Positions 1-6,715 of a DNA stretch of 27,867 bases are shown here, in pieces. The DNA comes from Brotaphodocola faecis. GTDB lineage: Bacteria > Bacillota > Clostridia > Lachnospirales > Lachnospiraceae. Position 1 is the first letter of the stretch. The number at the start of each line of letters is the position of its first letter. Made by a program: the position numbers and the translations under genes. The DNA is taken from the NCBI RefSeq assembly GCF_040096075.1, contig NZ_JBBMFJ010000038.1, positions 1-27,867 of the forward strand, given 5' to 3'. The notes under the pieces were generated by a model, which was not told the DNA's origin, made no database searches, and saw only the letters and a program-made list of their open reading frames with translations.

Positions 1-62
1 CAGAGGTGGAAGTGTGGTAACACATGCAGCTGACTGTCACTAATAGGTCGAGGGCTTAACCA
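1..62 (+). rRNA. 23S ribosomal RNA, 3' end only
   Basis: The first 62 bases match the conserved 3' terminus of bacterial 23S rRNA, including the CACTAATAGGTCGAGGGCTT block just before the end. The rest of the gene lies before the window. The 3' boundary is set by analogy with other Firmicutes and may be off by 1-3 bases. No 5S rRNA follows before the terminator at 121-151, unlike the usual 16S-23S-5S order. Confidence 0.93.
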
Positions 63-120
63 AGACGGTTTAGGTAAGAAACGGATGAAATTCAATATGT
101 GGTTTTGAGGGTATATAGAT

Positions 121-151
121 GAGAGACTGGAAGAGATTCCGGTCTCTTTTT
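121..151 (+). terminator. Rho-independent terminator of the rRNA operon
   Basis: Bases 123-132 pair with 137-146 over 10 bp with one G-U pair around a GAGA loop, followed by five T residues. It ends the rRNA transcript about 60 bases after the 23S 3' end. Confidence 0.9.
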
Positions 152-230
152 GCGTTATACGATAAATGAAACATAAAACCTAGATGTACGCTGTGTCTGT
201 TCCCGACATAGTTCAATATTTGAAGTTTCA

Positions 231-267
231 TTGACTTCCGGATAAAATACTCCTAAAATACTTAGGA
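231..267 (+). promoter_or_regulatory. Promoter of marR-MATE operon with overlapping inverted repeat
   Basis: A -35 TTGACT at 231-236 and a -10 TAAAAT at 254-259 are separated by 17 bp. A perfect inverted repeat, TCCTAA-5 nt-TTAGGA at 251-267, covers the -10 box. MarR regulators commonly repress their own operon from such palindromes, so this is a good autorepression operator candidate. The operator role is inferred. Confidence 0.7.
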
Positions 268-301
268 ACCGAAATAATTGAAAAGGAGTTCGAAAGAAAC
301 A

Positions 302-766
302 ATGGAAACAGGAAAGATCATCAACTGCATTTCCAACCGCTTGAGAAGCCGGTCCCAGGCAGTCCACATGGAATTGGGAATTGGAAGCGCACAGGGAAAA
401 CTGTTAAATTATATTCTGGTGGAATCCACGATTCATCCTGTATATCAGAAAGATCTGGAGCGGGAATTTGGCCTGCGTCCATCTACGATAACGGAAATGT
501 TAAATGCGCTGGAACAGAAAGAGCTGATTTTGCGGGTATCCGATGAGTGGGATGGCCGGTATAAAAAAATTGTTTTTACAGAGAAGGCGCTGGCGGTAAA
601 GGACCGGATCCGTGCGGAAGTGGAGGAAACAGAAAGCTGTCTTCTTCAGGGAATCAGCGCGGAAGAACAGAAAGAATTTATGCGGATTGCCGGAAAAATG
701 CTTTGCAATCTGGAGCAGGATTCAAAAAAGACAGGAGTATCGGACAATGAATACAAAAGATCATGA
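302..766 (+). CDS. MarR-family transcriptional regulator
   Basis: A 154-aa protein with the MarR winged-helix layout. An N-terminal helix precedes the winged HTH at about residues 30-100, where the recognition helix region reads GLRPSTITEMLNALEQKELI and the wing contains SDEWDGRYKKIVFT. A C-terminal dimerisation helix follows. The ATG at 302 is preferred over the upstream TTG at 278 because the AAGGAG at 283-288 lies between them. Its 3' end overlaps the following MATE gene by 20 bases, so the two are one operon and the regulator probably controls the pump. The ligand cannot be read from sequence. The inverted repeat over its promoter fits self-repression. Confidence 0.9.
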   Translation: METGKIINCISNRLRSRSQAVHMELGIGSAQGKLLNYILVESTIHPVYQKDLEREFGLRPSTITEMLNALEQKELILRVSDEWDGRYKKIVFTEKALAVKDRIRAEVEETESCLLQGISAEEQKEFMRIAGKMLCNLEQDSKKTGVSDNEYKRS

Positions 767-2093
767 ACTGATGGGCCGGATGAAAATTTCCAAAGCAGTA
801 GCAACTATGGCAATTCCAAGTGTCATCAGCAGTCTGGTTACCGTTGTTTATAATATGGCGGACACCTTTTTCGTGGGTCAGACCGGAGATCCGCTGCAGG
901 TTGCGGCAGTCAGTCTGACAAACCCGATTTTCATTTTATTTATGGCGTTTGCCAATATGTTTGGCATGGGCGGCAGTGCGGTTGCATCCATAGCCCTTGG
1001 CGGGCAGGATCAGAAGCGGATGAGGCAGGTATCAGCTTTTATCACTTATGCTTCTCTGGCGGTCGGTATTTTGTTTGCGGGTGCATTACTTGGTTTTATG
1101 CAGCCCATTCTGACCGTGTTTGGCGCGAATAAGGAGACCTATGCGTTTGCGAAAGGATATGTGTTCCATATTTCTTATGGTGCGCCGTTTATCATCTGGT
1201 CTGCATCAGCAAGCTTTGTAGTCCGTGCGGAAGGTGCCAGCAGGGAAGCCATGATCGGCAGCATGATCGGAACCATCGCAAATATTGTTCTGGATCCGGT
1301 TCTGATCAGCGGCTTTCATCTGGGAGCGGCTGGTGCGGCAGTTGCTACGACTCTGGGCAATATTCTGGCAAGCATTTATTATCTCTGGTATTTTATAAAG
1401 AAGAGCAGCAATTTTTCTATTTCCCTGAAGTATTTTACCTGTAGAGATGGAATTTTCAGCGGCATCTGCTCCTGCGGTCTGCCGACTGCAATTTTCTCTA
1501 CACTGATGAGTGTTTCTACCATAGTACTGAATCAGATTTTAGTGGCATACGGCAACGCCCCGGTGGCAGCTATTGGAATTGTGTTTAAGGCCAATATGTT
1601 CATTACATTTCTGCAGATGGGACTTGCTAACGGTGTGCAGCCACTTTTGGGATACAATTTTGGATCAGGAGATCGGGAGCGTTTTCAGAAAATCGCAGCC
1701 TATACCAGAAAGTGCTGCGTAATCATTGGTGTTCTGGCTACCCTGCTCTTTTTTGTGTTCCGCAGACCGATCATAGGACTTTTCATTCAGGATGAAGAGG
1801 TGATTTATTATGGTGTGAAGATGCTGATTGCCTACATGCTTTCCGGGCCGGTTATTGGAATCCTTTTTATGAATATGAACTGTATGCAGTCCGTGGGCAA
1901 GGCATTTTGGGCAACTCTGCTTTCTGTATTGCGTCAGGGATTGCTCCTGATTCCGCTGCTGTTTATTTTGAATGCGCTTGGAGGATTGAACGGTGTCATT
2001 TACGGGCAGGCATTGACGGATTACATTGCAGTTTTTCTGTCAGCAGTGCTGTGGCGTAAATGTAAAACATATAATTCTGCAAGAAAATCTTAA
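747..2093 (+). CDS. MATE-family multidrug efflux transporter
   Basis: A 448-aa, very hydrophobic protein with the two-lobe MATE layout of about 12 membrane segments. The N-terminal block with PSVISSLVTVVYNMADTFFV and the VAAVSLTNPI stretch are typical of the family, and a second internal repeat begins near residue 235 (GLPTAIFSTLMS). Family members expel drugs or cationic compounds in exchange for Na+ or H+ across the cytoplasmic membrane; the substrate here is unknown. The ATG at 747 has AGGAG at 733-737 with a 9-nt gap. The frame stays open further upstream, but only inside marR. It overlaps marR by 20 bases, suggesting coupled translation. No clear terminator follows, and the next gene has its own promoter. 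Confidence 0.93.
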   Translation: MNTKDHELMGRMKISKAVATMAIPSVISSLVTVVYNMADTFFVGQTGDPLQVAAVSLTNPIFILFMAFANMFGMGGSAVASIALGGQDQKRMRQVSAFITYASLAVGILFAGALLGFMQPILTVFGANKETYAFAKGYVFHISYGAPFIIWSASASFVVRAEGASREAMIGSMIGTIANIVLDPVLISGFHLGAAGAAVATTLGNILASIYYLWYFIKKSSNFSISLKYFTCRDGIFSGICSCGLPTAIFSTLMSVSTIVLNQILVAYGNAPVAAIGIVFKANMFITFLQMGLANGVQPLLGYNFGSGDRERFQKIAAYTRKCCVIIGVLATLLFFVFRRPIIGLFIQDEEVIYYGVKMLIAYMLSGPVIGILFMNMNCMQSVGKAFWATLLSVLRQGLLLIPLLFILNALGGLNGVIYGQALTDYIAVFLSAVLWRKCKTYNSARKS

Positions 2094-2115
2094 GTCAATG
2101 TAAGAGAAAACCTAC

Positions 2116-2143
2116 TTGAACCAAAAGGATTCCGTGCTATGAT
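2116..2143 (+). promoter_or_regulatory. Sigma-70-type promoter for the DUF5722 gene
   Basis: A -35 TTGAAC at 2116-2121 and a -10 TATGAT at 2138-2143 are separated by 16 bp. They lie 75 bases before the TTG start at 2218. No operator is visible. Confidence 0.55.
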
Positions 2144-2217
2144 AGGGAAGTGAAATTGTTCCTGTTTGTGCATTGCGCAATCAGGAAATGGACTGACAGA
2201 GATTGGAGGCAGAAAGT

Positions 2218-3939
2218 TTGAAGAAAATATGGAAGTATTGCATTTCCCTGTGCTGTATGGCGGCAGTATTTGCCGGGGCAGGAAACGTGAAAGCCATGGC
2301 AGATGAAACACCGGCGGCTGCCGGGCAGGAAACGGCAAAACCTGCACCAACGGAATTTGCACATATCACGAGCTGCGAGGTGACTGGTGGAAATCAGGTT
2401 ACGATCAAGGGACAGGTGGAAGGCAGTTTCTCAGATCTGGCATATTATGATAATTACCTGTACCTGTTTGAAATGAAACCGTACCAGCGGGATTTAAAGG
2501 GCAGGACGGACTATGCAGCGTGGATCACGAAGGGCGATGAGCTTTCGTTCCAGCTCCCGCTCAACCATGGAACGCAGGATGACCGGCTGTATTCCAGCTT
2601 TGTGGTTGCGGTTTACGATGGCAGTGAATACACTGTTGTCAGCAACGAGGCATATGTGACGAATCCGGAAAGCGTTGCGAAATATACCGATGTTTATAAG
2701 ACGGCCCAGACCAAGAAGGGACTTCTGATCCAGACAACACCGGCTATGTTGTCTGATGCGTTTTCTCTTGGTGTAAATCATGTAATTGTGAACATCCCGT
2801 TCAATCACATTCTGGGAAGCGGCATCGACTATGAGTACGATGGCAAGACCTATCATTTTAATAAAGATGTGCTGGCTGTGTATGACGATACCATCAAACG
2901 AATGTCTGAGAAAGATATGACAGTGACGGCAGTTATTTTAAATGGATGGAATGACAGCACGCCTCAGCTTTATTATCCGGGTGTGACGAAGCAGCCTGCA
3001 TCGGTTGCGAATTATTATGGATTCCATGTGGCTACAGAAGAGGGCTATGAGTCCCTGCGGGCCATCGCAGCATTTCTGGCGGATCGTTATGGAAGTAAAT
3101 CCTCTCCTTATGGCAGAGTTTCCAACTGGGTCATTGGCAATGAGATCAATAATCAGCTGTGGAACTACATGGGACCGATGAGTCTGGATACTTATATCAA
3201 TGAATATCAGCGGGCATTCCGCGTGTTCTATACGGCAATCCGCAGCACCAGTCAGAGTAGCCGGGTATTTTTCTCTACCGACTACAACTGGAATCATGAG
3301 GCGGACGGAAGCCTGAAATACAATGCAAAGGATCTGCTGGATGCCTTCAATAATAAGATGATTCCGGGCGGTTCCATGGACTGGGGGCTGGCATATCATC
3401 CGTATTCCATTCCGCTGACAGAGCCGGAGTTCTGGAATGACCGGGAGACCGGGCTGATCACGGATGATGCTTCATCGCCGGTGGTGAATATGCTGAATTT
3501 AAATGTCCTGACTGATTATCTGCAGCAGGCTCAGTTCCGCACCCGTTCCGGTGAGGTTCGCCATGTGATTCTTTCCGAACAGGGATTCACTTCTACCAGC
3601 GCAACCCGCGGAACCACGGAAGATCTGCAGGCAGCGGCCATTGCCTATGCATATTACATTGCAGACAGCAACCCGTATATCGATGCCTTTATCATGAGCC
3701 GTCAGGTCGATGCGCCGTCCGAGATGGCAGCATCCCAGGCATTCGGTCTGTGGCACTGCGATAGCAGCAAGCCGAACGACATTGTAGCAACCATGCAGAA
3801 ACCGTCCTGGCTTGTATACAAAAATATTGATAACAAGGCCTCTACGCTGGAAACAACTGAGAAATACAAGGCATTGATCGGAATCAGTAAATGGAGCGAT
3901 GTAGTTCCGAACTTCCGATGGAAGAGCCTGGAAAAGTAA
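2218..3939 (+). CDS. Secreted DUF5722-family protein, glycosidase-like
   Basis: A 573-aa protein beginning with TTG at 2218, chosen because GGAGG at 2205-2209 is 8 nt upstream and the result is a clean signal peptide (MKKIWKYCISLCCMAAVFAG, likely cut after about residue 28). A beta-rich N-terminal part is followed by a long domain resembling a (beta/alpha)8 barrel. NWVIGNEINN (Glu309) and HVILSEQGF (Glu454) have the look of the acid/base and nucleophile glutamates of clan GH-A glycosidases. A C-terminal segment with many Trp residues follows. I recognise the overall sequence as DUF5722; the enzymatic role is inferred from these motifs and the substrate is unknown. It is transcribed alone, between its own promoter and a terminator-like hairpin at 3996-4044. 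Confidence 0.8.
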   Translation: MKKIWKYCISLCCMAAVFAGAGNVKAMADETPAAAGQETAKPAPTEFAHITSCEVTGGNQVTIKGQVEGSFSDLAYYDNYLYLFEMKPYQRDLKGRTDYAAWITKGDELSFQLPLNHGTQDDRLYSSFVVAVYDGSEYTVVSNEAYVTNPESVAKYTDVYKTAQTKKGLLIQTTPAMLSDAFSLGVNHVIVNIPFNHILGSGIDYEYDGKTYHFNKDVLAVYDDTIKRMSEKDMTVTAVILNGWNDSTPQLYYPGVTKQPASVANYYGFHVATEEGYESLRAIAAFLADRYGSKSSPYGRVSNWVIGNEINNQLWNYMGPMSLDTYINEYQRAFRVFYTAIRSTSQSSRVFFSTDYNWNHEADGSLKYNAKDLLDAFNNKMIPGGSMDWGLAYHPYSIPLTEPEFWNDRETGLITDDASSPVVNMLNLNVLTDYLQQAQFRTRSGEVRHVILSEQGFTSTSATRGTTEDLQAAAIAYAYYIADSNPYIDAFIMSRQVDAPSEMAASQAFGLWHCDSSKPNDIVATMQKPSWLVYKNIDNKASTLETTEKYKALIGISKWSDVVPNFRWKSLEK

Positions 3940-3995
3940 GTTTAAAAGGCATACGATAAGGATAAAGCGGGAACTATAACAAGAGAATGACAGGG

Positions 3996-4044
3996 AAAGG
4001 CACCGGGAGTGAGTCATACAGAAAGACTGTCCGGTGCTTTCTCT
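3996..4044 (+). terminator. Terminator-like hairpin after DUF5722 gene
   Basis: AAAGGCACCGG at 3996-4006 pairs with CCGGTGCTTT at 4031-4040 with one bulged G. The loop contains a smaller AGTC/GACT pairing. The T-rich tail is short (TTTCTCT), so termination may be partial. Confidence 0.6.
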
Positions 4045-4104
4045 ATCTGCAAAAACGGGGAAAATTGCCTAAAAAAAATAAAATAAAAAGTTTAAGAAAA
4101 CCGC

Positions 4105-4133
4105 TTGACAAAAAGGCACCTATATCATATAAT
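4105..4133 (+). promoter_or_regulatory. Consensus sigma-70 promoter of the tRNA operon
   Basis: A perfect -35 TTGACA at 4105-4110 and a perfect -10 TATAAT at 4128-4133, with a 17-bp spacer. They stand 30 bases before tRNA-Asn, as expected for a strong stable-RNA promoter. Confidence 0.93.
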
Positions 4134-4163
4134 ATCCTCGTTGCCTGTCAACGAGCAGCGTAT

Positions 4164-4236
4164 TCCTCGATAGCTCAGTCGGTAGAGCACGCGGCTGTTA
4201 ACCGCGCTGTCGTAGGTTCAAGTCCTACTCGGGGAG
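4164..4236 (+). tRNA. tRNA-Asn (GTT)
   Basis: A 73-nt cloverleaf. The acceptor arm TCCTCGA pairs with TCGGGGA (one G-U). The anticodon loop is CTGTTAA with anticodon GTT, and the T arm is GTAGG-TTCAAGT-CCTAC. The discriminator base is G4236 and CCA is not encoded. First gene of a three-tRNA operon. Confidence 0.97.
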
Positions 4237-4275
4237 CTCACATAGATGATATGTGTCAAACAAGTTTATATGAGA

Positions 4276-4347
4276 GGCCCCATGGTCAAGCGGTTAAGAC
4301 ATCGCCCTTTCACGGCGGTAACACGAGTTCGAATCTCGTTGGGGTCA
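4276..4347 (+). tRNA. tRNA-Glu (TTC)
   Basis: A 72-nt cloverleaf. The acceptor arm GGCCCCA pairs with TGGGGTC, the anticodon is TTC within CCTTTCACG, and the T loop is TTCGAAT. CCA is not encoded. It lies 39 nt after tRNA-Asn in the same transcript. Confidence 0.97.
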
Positions 4348-4381
4348 TTTATCAGAGCCGATCTGATAAGCAATTAAATAT

Positions 4382-4452
4382 GGCGACATAGCCAAGTGGT
4401 AAGGCGTGGGTCTGCAACACCCTGATCACCAGTTCAAATCTGGTTGTCGCCT
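4382..4452 (+). tRNA. tRNA-Cys (GCA)
   Basis: A 71-nt cloverleaf. The acceptor arm GGCGACA pairs perfectly with TGTCGCC, the anticodon loop TCTGCAA has anticodon GCA, and the T loop is TTCAAAT with a T discriminator. CCA is not encoded. Last gene of the tRNA operon, directly followed by its terminator. Confidence 0.97.
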
Positions 4453-4454
4453 CT

Positions 4455-4485
4455 AAGGAATCATCGAAAGATGGTTCCTTTTTTT
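4455..4485 (+). terminator. Terminator of tRNA operon
   Basis: An 11-bp stem (4455-4465 with 4470-4480, one G-U pair) closed by a GAAA tetraloop and followed by a run of T residues to 4485. Confidence 0.95.
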
Positions 4486-4496
4486 GTCTGGAAAAG

Positions 4497-4556
4497 CCAG
4501 TATTAGCAAGGCTTTGATAAGGATGGTAGTAGAAAACCAGTAAAATCAAGGCTTTG
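4497..4556 (+). repeat. Two 20-bp direct repeats after tRNA-Cys
   Basis: CCAGTATTAGCAAGGCTTTG at 4497-4516 and CCAGTAAAATCAAGGCTTTG at 4537-4556 agree at 17 of 20 positions and start exactly 40 bp apart. They lie in the non-coding stretch between the tRNA operon and the mobile element. Their role is unknown; a relic recombinase attachment or arm site is one possibility. Confidence 0.6.
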
Positions 4557-4604
4557 CAGACAGCAGGCAGACGGTGCTTTTATAAAAAATGAATATGAAG
4601 ATGG

Positions 4605-4636
4605 AAAAAGACGCATTTTGAGATTTGCGTCTTTTT
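4605..4636. terminator. Bidirectional terminator hairpin
   Basis: AAAAAGACGCA at 4605-4615 pairs perfectly with TGCGTCTTTTT at 4626-4636 (11 bp). The A tract before and T tract after would let it act on both strands. It probably lies in the host side of the left junction, since it would otherwise stop transcription of the transfer genes in the circular form. The rest of 4486-4683 holds no gene I can support. Confidence 0.75.
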
Positions 4637-4683
4637 CTATTGGGCTTTCTGCTTTACCTTGAGAAATGAGCAGACAACAGCAA

Positions 4684-4720
4684 ACGCCATTGAATGGACT
4701 TCCATTGATGGTGTTTTTTT
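4684..4720 (+). terminator. Attenuator-like hairpin at the element's left end
   Basis: CGCCATTGAATGG at 4685-4697 pairs imperfectly with CCATTGATGGTG at 4702-4713 and is followed by seven T residues. It lies just before the first ORF of the element, so it could limit read-through into the transfer genes from the chromosome or from the circular junction. Confidence 0.6.
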
Positions 4721-4771
4721 ATTGTCTGGAAAGGAGCAGAAAAATGGAAACAACACATGAAAAAGCAAAAC

Positions 4772-5863
4772 GAAAGGCGGTCTATGTGTGCCCTTAAATT
4801 AGGAAGCCTGTTTGACGGAATCGGCGTGTTCCCTCTTGCGGCTTCCCGTAATGGAATTATTCCCGTTTGGGCAAGCGAGATTGAAAAATCCCCGATAGCC
4901 ATAACCAAACGCCACTTCCCAGACATGGAACATTTAGGGGATATTACAAAGATACACGGAGGAAACATCTCTCCTGTTCACATTATTACATTCGGTTCGC
5001 CCTGCCAGAACCTTTCTAAAATCGGAAAGCGTGAGGGACTGGCCGGAAGCAAATCAGGACTGTTTTTTCAGGCTATCAGAATTATAGAAGAAATGAGGTG
5101 TGCTACAAATGGGTTATATCCAGTTATCGCTGTTTGGGAAAACGTCATGGGAGCGTTTTCTTCAAATGACCGGATGGATTTTAGAGCCGTGCTGCAATCA
5201 TTTTCCGATACCGAAATTTCAATGCCTCCTACTGGAGGATGGGCTAACGCCGGTATGGTGCGAGGGGGAAAGACTGACCTGTGCTGGCGGCTCATGGATG
5301 CCCAGTATTGGGGAAAGCCCCGGCTTGTTCAGCGAAGAAAAAGAATCTTCCTTGTGGCAGATTTTAGAGGACAGCGTTCCGCAGAAATACTATTTAAGCC
5401 CCGCGATATGTTCCCGCTTCCTCCGCCTTGCACAGACTACGGGCTGCCCACCGCCGGAGCCAGTCGAATATCTCTTGATAAAACAAGGGGGAAAATACCC
5501 GTCATCCGCCCCTTTCAGGAACGGCGTATGCGGAGTGCCGCAAAATCAGGAAATCAGTCTGCTTTCCTCACAAGTTTCGGACGACCAGATGAACCTTTTC
5601 CAACTCTGTTGGCAAAAGCAGTCAATATGATTTCATTCTGGTATGAGGGAGAAGAAAAAGACGGAGTTCTCCGAAATTTGACACCCGTAGAGTGTGAGCG
5701 TTTGATGGGATTACCGGATGGGTGGACAGCATATGGAAATTTAGGACAGCCCATTAGCGATAATGCACGGTGCAAAGCACTTGGAAACGCAATCGCCCTG
5801 CCGTGTGCTGATTACATCATGGCAGGAATAGCAGAAACCATACATGAATAAGAAAGGCGGTCT
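4772..5863 (+). repeat. 12-bp direct repeats bracketing the methyltransferase gene
   Basis: GAAAGGCGGTCT occurs at 4772-4783, immediately before the methyltransferase ATG at 4784, and again at 5852-5863, immediately after its TAA at 5849-5851. The repeat contains a Shine-Dalgarno-like AAAGGCGG. The unit from 4784 to 5863 is exactly gene plus one repeat copy. Confidence 0.9.
4784..5851 (+). CDS. C5-cytosine DNA methyltransferase, orphan
   Basis: A 355-aa Dcm-type methyltransferase that transfers a methyl group from S-adenosylmethionine to cytosine C5. Visible motifs: I (KLGSLFDGIG, residues 5-14), IV with catalytic Cys74 (FGSPCQNLS), VI (WENV, 118-121), VIII (QRRKRIFLV, from 183), and X near the C-terminus (LGNAIALPCADYI). 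The ATG at 4784 is preferred over 4757 because the family normally starts a few residues before motif I and because AAAGG in the adjacent repeat sits 6 nt upstream. No restriction endonuclease is nearby, so a self-protection or anti-restriction role during transfer is likely. The gene splits a small ORF and is bounded by a 12-bp repeat, so it looks like a recent insertion. Confidence 0.92.
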   Translation: MCALKLGSLFDGIGVFPLAASRNGIIPVWASEIEKSPIAITKRHFPDMEHLGDITKIHGGNISPVHIITFGSPCQNLSKIGKREGLAGSKSGLFFQAIRIIEEMRCATNGLYPVIAVWENVMGAFSSNDRMDFRAVLQSFSDTEISMPPTGGWANAGMVRGGKTDLCWRLMDAQYWGKPRLVQRRKRIFLVADFRGQRSAEILFKPRDMFPLPPPCTDYGLPTAGASRISLDKTRGKIPVIRPFQERRMRSAAKSGNQSAFLTSFGRPDEPFPTLLAKAVNMISFWYEGEEKDGVLRNLTPVECERLMGLPDGWTAYGNLGQPISDNARCKALGNAIALPCADYIMAGIAETIHE

Positions 5864-5963
5864 TGTATGACAGAGAAGAATCGTTCCCCTCCGCTGTCGG
5901 ATGGAACATCAACAGAAACTATCGAACCAACTATATTATTTCAGAAAGGACAGGTACATCTAT

Positions 5964-6278
5964 ATGGAATTAAAATTCGTTATCCCCAACATGGAAAAGA
6001 CATTCGGCAACTTGGAGTTTGCCGGAGAAGACAAAACAGAACAGAGAAGAATCAACGGACGCATGGCGGTACTCTCCCGAAGCTTCAACCTTTATTCAGA
6101 CGTACAGAGGGCGGATGATATTGTGGTTATCCTCCCTGCCGAAGCCGGAGAAAAACATTTTGACTTTGAGGAACGTGTGAAGCTCGTCAATCCCCGTATC
6201 ACCGCAGAGGGCTATAAAATCGGCACAAGGGGCTTTACCAACTACATTTTACACGCTGACGATATGGTAAAAGCATAA
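5964..6278 (+). CDS. orf23: YdcP/DUF961-family protein, Tn916 Orf23-like
   Basis: A 104-aa protein beginning MELKFVIPNMEKTFGNLEFA, the hallmark start of Tn916 Orf23-type DUF961 proteins. These are small soluble proteins at the head of the transfer operon in Tn916 and ICEBs1 (YdcP); their biochemical role is poorly defined. The start at 5964 overlaps the end of the split small ORF, implying ancestral translational coupling. The sequence in front now carries only GAAAGGA at 5944-5950, 13 nt away. The next gene, orf22, is a paralogue 21 bases downstream. Confidence 0.88.
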   Translation: MELKFVIPNMEKTFGNLEFAGEDKTEQRRINGRMAVLSRSFNLYSDVQRADDIVVILPAEAGEKHFDFEERVKLVNPRITAEGYKIGTRGFTNYILHADDMVKA

Positions 6279-6299
6279 GGAAAAGGAGGACATCAGACT

Positions 6300-6677
6300 A
6301 TGAGATTAGCAAACGGAATCGTGATTGACAAGGAAGCAACATTCGGGGCATTGAAATTTTCTGCCCTCCGCCGTGAGGTTCACCTCCAGAATGAAGACGG
6401 CTCGGTATCAGAAGAAATCAAGGAGCGTACCTATGACTTAAAATCCAGAGGACAGGGGCGTATGATTCAGGTTTCTATCCCTGCCAGCGTGCCGTTAAAG
6501 GAGTTCGATTACAACGCAGAGGTGGAACTTATCAATCCAGTGGCAGATACCGTGGCAACGGCTACCTTTCAGGGAGCAGAGGTGGACTGGTACATCAAAG
6601 CAGAGGATATTGTCCTGAAAAAAGGGGCTGCCATGAATCCCCAGACACCGAAGAAAGACGTTCCCCCTGTAAAATAG
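6300..6677 (+). CDS. orf22: YdcP/DUF961-family protein, Tn916 Orf22-like
   Basis: A 125-aa protein of the same DUF961 family as the preceding gene, beginning MRLANGIVIDKEATFGALKF. Shared features are the T-F-G-x-L motif near the N-terminus and an xxVELxNP segment (AEVELINPVADT) matching ERVKLVNPRIT in Orf23. It is a soluble protein with no membrane segment. It has a strong AAAGGAGG site about 10 nt before the ATG. Position between Orf23 and the coupling ATPase is exactly as in Tn916. Confidence 0.88.
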   Translation: MRLANGIVIDKEATFGALKFSALRREVHLQNEDGSVSEEIKERTYDLKSRGQGRMIQVSIPASVPLKEFDYNAEVELINPVADTVATATFQGAEVDWYIKAEDIVLKKGAAMNPQTPKKDVPPVK

Positions 6678-6715
6678 CAGCTAAATAAGAGAAAAGCGAA
6701 AGGAGGATTGTTCCC

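Larger units (their letters stand above)
4744..5973 (+). pseudogene. Small orf24-like ORF split by the methyltransferase gene
   Basis: A short frame starts at ATG 4744 with AAGGAG at 4731-4736 (7-nt gap) and reads METTHEKAKRKAV before running into a stop at 4795 inside the methyltransferase gene. Joining 4744-4783 to 5864-5973, that is removing 4784-5863 (1080 bp), gives a continuous 49-codon frame. It continues LYDREESFPSAVGWNINRNY and ends SERTGTSIWN. Its stop at 5971-5973 overlaps the orf23 ATG at 5964 by 10 bases, as expected for a coupled first gene of the transfer operon. The join falls on a 12-bp direct repeat (4772-4783 and 5852-5863). I do not know its function. Confidence 0.62.

Noticed and set aside
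4164..4452. Insertion of the element into a tRNA gene
   Set aside because: All three tRNAs are intact, their terminator is intact, and large serine recombinases of this type do not usually use tRNA genes.
5100..5630. 176-codon frame inside the methyltransferase gene
   Set aside because: It is in another frame of a gene with all conserved methyltransferase motifs, so it is a shadow.
5867..6118. 83-codon frame beginning at ATG 5867 with a good Shine-Dalgarno
   Set aside because: From about codon 33 it is the orf23 sequence read in another frame. The ribosome site belongs to the 12-bp repeat, and the restored 49-codon frame explains this stretch better.
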